DNA from: an uncultured Oscillospiraceae bacterium
GTDB taxonomy: Bacteria > Bacillota > Clostridia > Oscillospirales > Acutalibacteraceae
Direction: 5' to 3'
Length of the DNA: 6,367 nucleotides
Assembly (NCBI GenBank): GCA_900550315.1
Contig: URRK01000099.1
Coordinates: 1-6,367 of the forward strand
A program made the translations under genes and the position numbers. The first letter of the stretch is position 1. Each line of letters opens with the position of its first letter. Of this stretch, positions 5,701 to 6,367 are shown in pieces. Below the pieces are notes generated by a model. It saw nothing but the letters and a program-made list of their open reading frames with translations. It did no database searches and was not told the DNA's origin.

Positions 5701-6367
5701 GAGGCAGCGCCGTTGTGCGTAAATTTAGCGTTGCTATTTTGGCTAACGGTGGCCCAAGACCCGGCCAACTTGCCCTCGGCCCCAACCTTTTTGCTGCTAT
5801 TTTCGTAAAGGGTCCAGTTTTCGGCCTTATTGGGGTTATTGCTGCTAAGGTCTACCAAATAAAAATCGTCTATATACACCGGGGATACCGCAAATAAAAT
5901 GGTTAATGCCAAGGTGGTGTTCTCGCCCGAATGAAAGCTTAACGCAATGCGCTGCCACTCCCCCGTTTTGGTGGTACCGGTGCCGCTGCCGCCGTCCATA
6001 AACGCCAACGCATCTTTTTTAGCTACCGAGCCGTTGGGCAGCACCACCGCAACCTGCGAAAGCGCATAGGTACCGGCGGCATTTAAGCTTTCGTTATAAT
6101 ACAAAAAGCTCAGCTCGTAATCGGTGTTCTTTTTCACCGAAAACTCGGTAGCGCCGCGCTGCGAAATACAGCTGAATTTTACCGAGGAGGTACCGTTATG
6201 TAAATATTTAGCGTCGGTATTATCGGTAACCTTGGCCCAACTGCCGGCCGGCGTACCGGTTTCGCCAATGGTAGCTGTTTTATTTCCGTAAAGCCGCCAG
6301 TTTGCGGCAAGGCCCAGGCTTTGCTGCTCGCCGTTGTTGGCGGTTGCCAAAACAAGCGAGCAGGTAA
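2709..6367 (-). CDS. Sortase-anchored surface protein with six carbohydrate-binding-like modules (5' end cut by window)
   Basis: The frame is open from the window edge to TAA at 2709. The first readable residues (TCSLVLATANNG) look like the end of a signal peptide with cleavage near ATA, so the true start lies outside; the TTG at 6350 is not the start. Counting from the codon at 6350 (1213 residues), six beta-sandwich modules follow: A1 17-168, A2 178-328, B1 336-488, A3 500-672, B2 686-838 and B3 851-1006. Most show jelly-roll carbohydrate-binding-module hallmarks: a central NTDYELSF-like strand, a W[VI]K/WQ strand near the end, and a last strand with an aromatic-x-Asp-[Asp/Glu] signature (YIDDF, WLDDL, WLDEL, WVDDI, YLDDI). 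A separate beta-rich domain spans 1010-1130, then a linker, and a sorting signal spans 1176-1213. No catalytic domain, dockerin or cohesin is seen. The role inferred is binding glycan at the cell wall for the membrane-tethered glycosidase encoded immediately downstream. The ligand is unknown; adhesion is the main alternative. Confidence 0.85.
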   Translation of the reverse strand, partial: TCSLVLATANNGEQQSLGLAANWRLYGNKTATIGETGTPAGSWAKVTDNTDAKYLHNGTSSVKFSCISQRGATEFSVKKNTDYELSFLYYNESLNAAGTYALSQVAVVLPNGSVAKKDALAFMDGGSGTGTTKTGEWQRIALSFHSGENTTLALTILFAVSPVYIDDFYLVDLSSNNPNKAENWTLYENSSKKVGAEGKLAGSWATVSQNSNAKFTHNGAASLKFSCISQRGAVTLPVEQNKNYELSFWAFSEKLNAAGTYFLSQATVLVPEGEVDPEGKDCLGSANAQGLTKTVNTWVKITVPFNSGSNSAVVFSLLFGSSPVYVSEISLAERSAEPQVNGVVNFEQTDKETMYYDQAERYELQKTTGPAGETTTALHIKQGSYATPTNLNWGNVLKDSDPIYSFAVTPGETYKMSCWFKVAENAEIEYLTLMYSHNGNRSIFADLTKTTEKGKWVKYSYIFTAAAGQTKCSFQLNAGKATPECWLDDLSVLKNETHPTPTEPSEWSIYDWDTETIGTSGKPGPSWAKISTETSGAHDSNGDKNSVYLYTQASKAVKRIMVKKNTDYCLYFKYFVNNLNAAGTYSLSQAGITTPNGGIVANKDGFYSFLGNGLAYVANNGLIENKEAYDATAASTVTGTWQEVKLPFNSGNNEQLALVVVSAVGQMWLDELTLKEEKITLPQKDYGTPKDLWTIDFEDVTKEYSRSKEINVVEVVGYKGQNTKALHTIAGDYGSALFLNYNTTTTDTDPIYTIPVLPKRVYELSWRVKIKENSGDINWLSFYQYYNGKYANIANLQKAKQGEWLYYKVFLVTEEKQNRFSFTFNAGRAAPEIWVDDINLALTSYQAFEGYNGPQDKVLINFDDYAIALSNPATEIVPAPAYNGQVSNALHSVPGGYSNAQTLNPGTTTTYRDPVFTIPVKENTLYRFSLRAYLQNKTTNKVSLPYCAVHIDYKTSNIMHLENTISGVNNQWINFEKQFCTAAGQTQISIFINFGKNLKDLYLDDICLEEMKPGVVANTALSYCENPFDLLQKNSAAMAAITSGKSSVTQLQLEPSTLYTFGATVQGYNAEVYLSTNGSDPLNSSIATQSYTGRIVASGTKTRTGYQFVSPIDGKVYLVLKNNSSLTLQNVQLFKTKSLSGSAKDIGKENDPNIAPEQIGEVTELVAIGSVAEQNLYNNQTPATGDTGILPAAIILVLTAGIGTVLFATGKKGGKHHA
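2725..2730 (-). promoter_or_regulatory. Ribosome binding site inside the 3' end of the surface protein gene
   Basis: AGGGGG on the minus strand lies eight bases before the ATG at 2716, within the Lys-Gly-Gly-Lys codons of the sorting-signal tail. It is an imperfect but purine-rich Shine-Dalgarno match. It supports ATG 2716 over the TTG at 2761, which it could not serve. Confidence 0.65.
2961..3323 (-). other. C-terminal beta-rich domain of the surface protein
   Basis: Residues ~1010-1130 (from PGVVANTALS to VQLFKTKS) show alternating hydrophobic strands such as STLYTFGATV, AEVYLST, YQFVSPIDGKVYLVLKN and LTLQNVQLF. It is shorter than the A and B modules and lacks their motifs and the terminal Asp-Asp. 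It resembles the stripped-down sandwich that often precedes wall anchors. I do not recognise the family. Confidence 0.55.
3333..4295 (-). repeat. Tandem type-B modules B2 and B3
   Basis: Residues 686-838 and 851-1006 share with B1 the pattern [IN]FED/FDD near the start, ALH..(A/P)G.Y, a TTTT..DP[IV][YF]TIPV stretch, and a late NAG/NFG followed by a W/L-x-Asp-Asp strand (EIWVDDINL, DLYLDDICL). B2 and B3 share the TTTT stretch, which B1 lacks, so they appear to be each other's closest copies. B3 is the most diverged at its core strand (YRFSLRAYL). Confidence 0.8.
4335..4853 (-). repeat. Type-A module A3 with a ~20-residue insertion
   Basis: Residues 500-672 keep the type-A landmarks (EWSIY, SWAKI, LNAAGTYSLSQ, FNSGNN, WLDELTL) but lack the KFSCISQRGA segment of A1 and A2. 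There is extra length around 605-630 (after FYSFLGNG, with YVANNGLIENKEAYDATAAS), so the loop before the late strand is longer. It is interposed between B1 and B2, which suggests the architecture grew by duplication of mixed blocks. Confidence 0.8.
4887..5345 (-). repeat. Type-B module B1
   Basis: Residues 336-488 open with VNFEQT, a typical first strand of these sandwiches, then TALHIKQGSY, SDPIYSFAV, a YKMSCWFKV strand, AAGQTKCSFQLNAGK and the final ECWLDDLSV. It is separated from A3 by a short Pro/Thr linker (HPTPTEPS), the only clear inter-module hinge of that kind in the protein. Confidence 0.8.
5367..6302 (-). repeat. Tandem type-A modules A1 and A2
   Basis: Two adjacent ~150-residue modules start with NW.LY.N and AGSWA, carry the near-identical segment KFSCISQRGA, then LNAAGTY.LSQ and a [HN]SG.N loop, and end on a PVY-type strand. 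Similarity holds at DNA level: positions 6157-6181 and 5674-5698 match at 23 of 25 bases. This indicates a duplication more recent than the one that gave A3. A2 has lost the final Asp-Asp (YVSEI in place of YIDDF). Confidence 0.85.

Noticed and set aside
6348..6350. TTG as the start of the surface protein
   Set aside because: The frame is open to the window edge and the residues before it (TCSLVL) continue a signal-peptide-like stretch, so the gene is simply cut by the window.

Overview
The window is one strand-uniform, gene-dense piece of what looks like a Gram-positive, probably Clostridia-type (gut or anaerobic Firmicute) polysaccharide-utilisation operon. The evidence is a lipoprotein signal peptide with a lipobox, a C-terminal sortase-type sorting signal of the xPxTG class (TPATG), AGGAG-like ribosome binding sites and moderate GC. 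This taxonomic guess is inference from these traits, not a database match. All three genes are read on the minus strand, so transcription runs from high to low coordinates.

In order of transcription: (1) 6367 to 2709 is the 3' part of a very large surface protein. At least 1213 residues are present and its signal peptide is mostly cut off by the window edge. It carries six carbohydrate-binding-like beta-sandwich modules of two internally repeated types (order A-A-B-A-B-B), a further beta-rich domain and a cell-wall sorting signal. No catalytic domain is visible. (2) 2716 to 983 is a 577-residue lipoprotein with a charged low-complexity linker, a clan GH-A-like TIM barrel holding two candidate catalytic glutamates, and a C-terminal beta-sandwich. 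Its start codon overlaps the stop of gene 1 by 8 bases. (3) 963 to 1 (running off the window) is a paralogous barrel without any signal peptide. The barrel appears to stop after strand 6 and run straight into a carbohydrate-binding-like module, so the expected nucleophile strand is not seen.

The genes are 19 bases apart or overlapping, so they almost certainly share one mRNA. The likely logic is a wall-anchored, non-catalytic glycan-capturing array made together with a membrane-tethered glycosidase, followed by a related barrel protein of uncertain localisation and activity. The substrate cannot be read from the sequence. No RNA genes, CRISPR arrays, mobile elements, promoters or terminators were seen, and there is no stretch over 300 bases without a gene.
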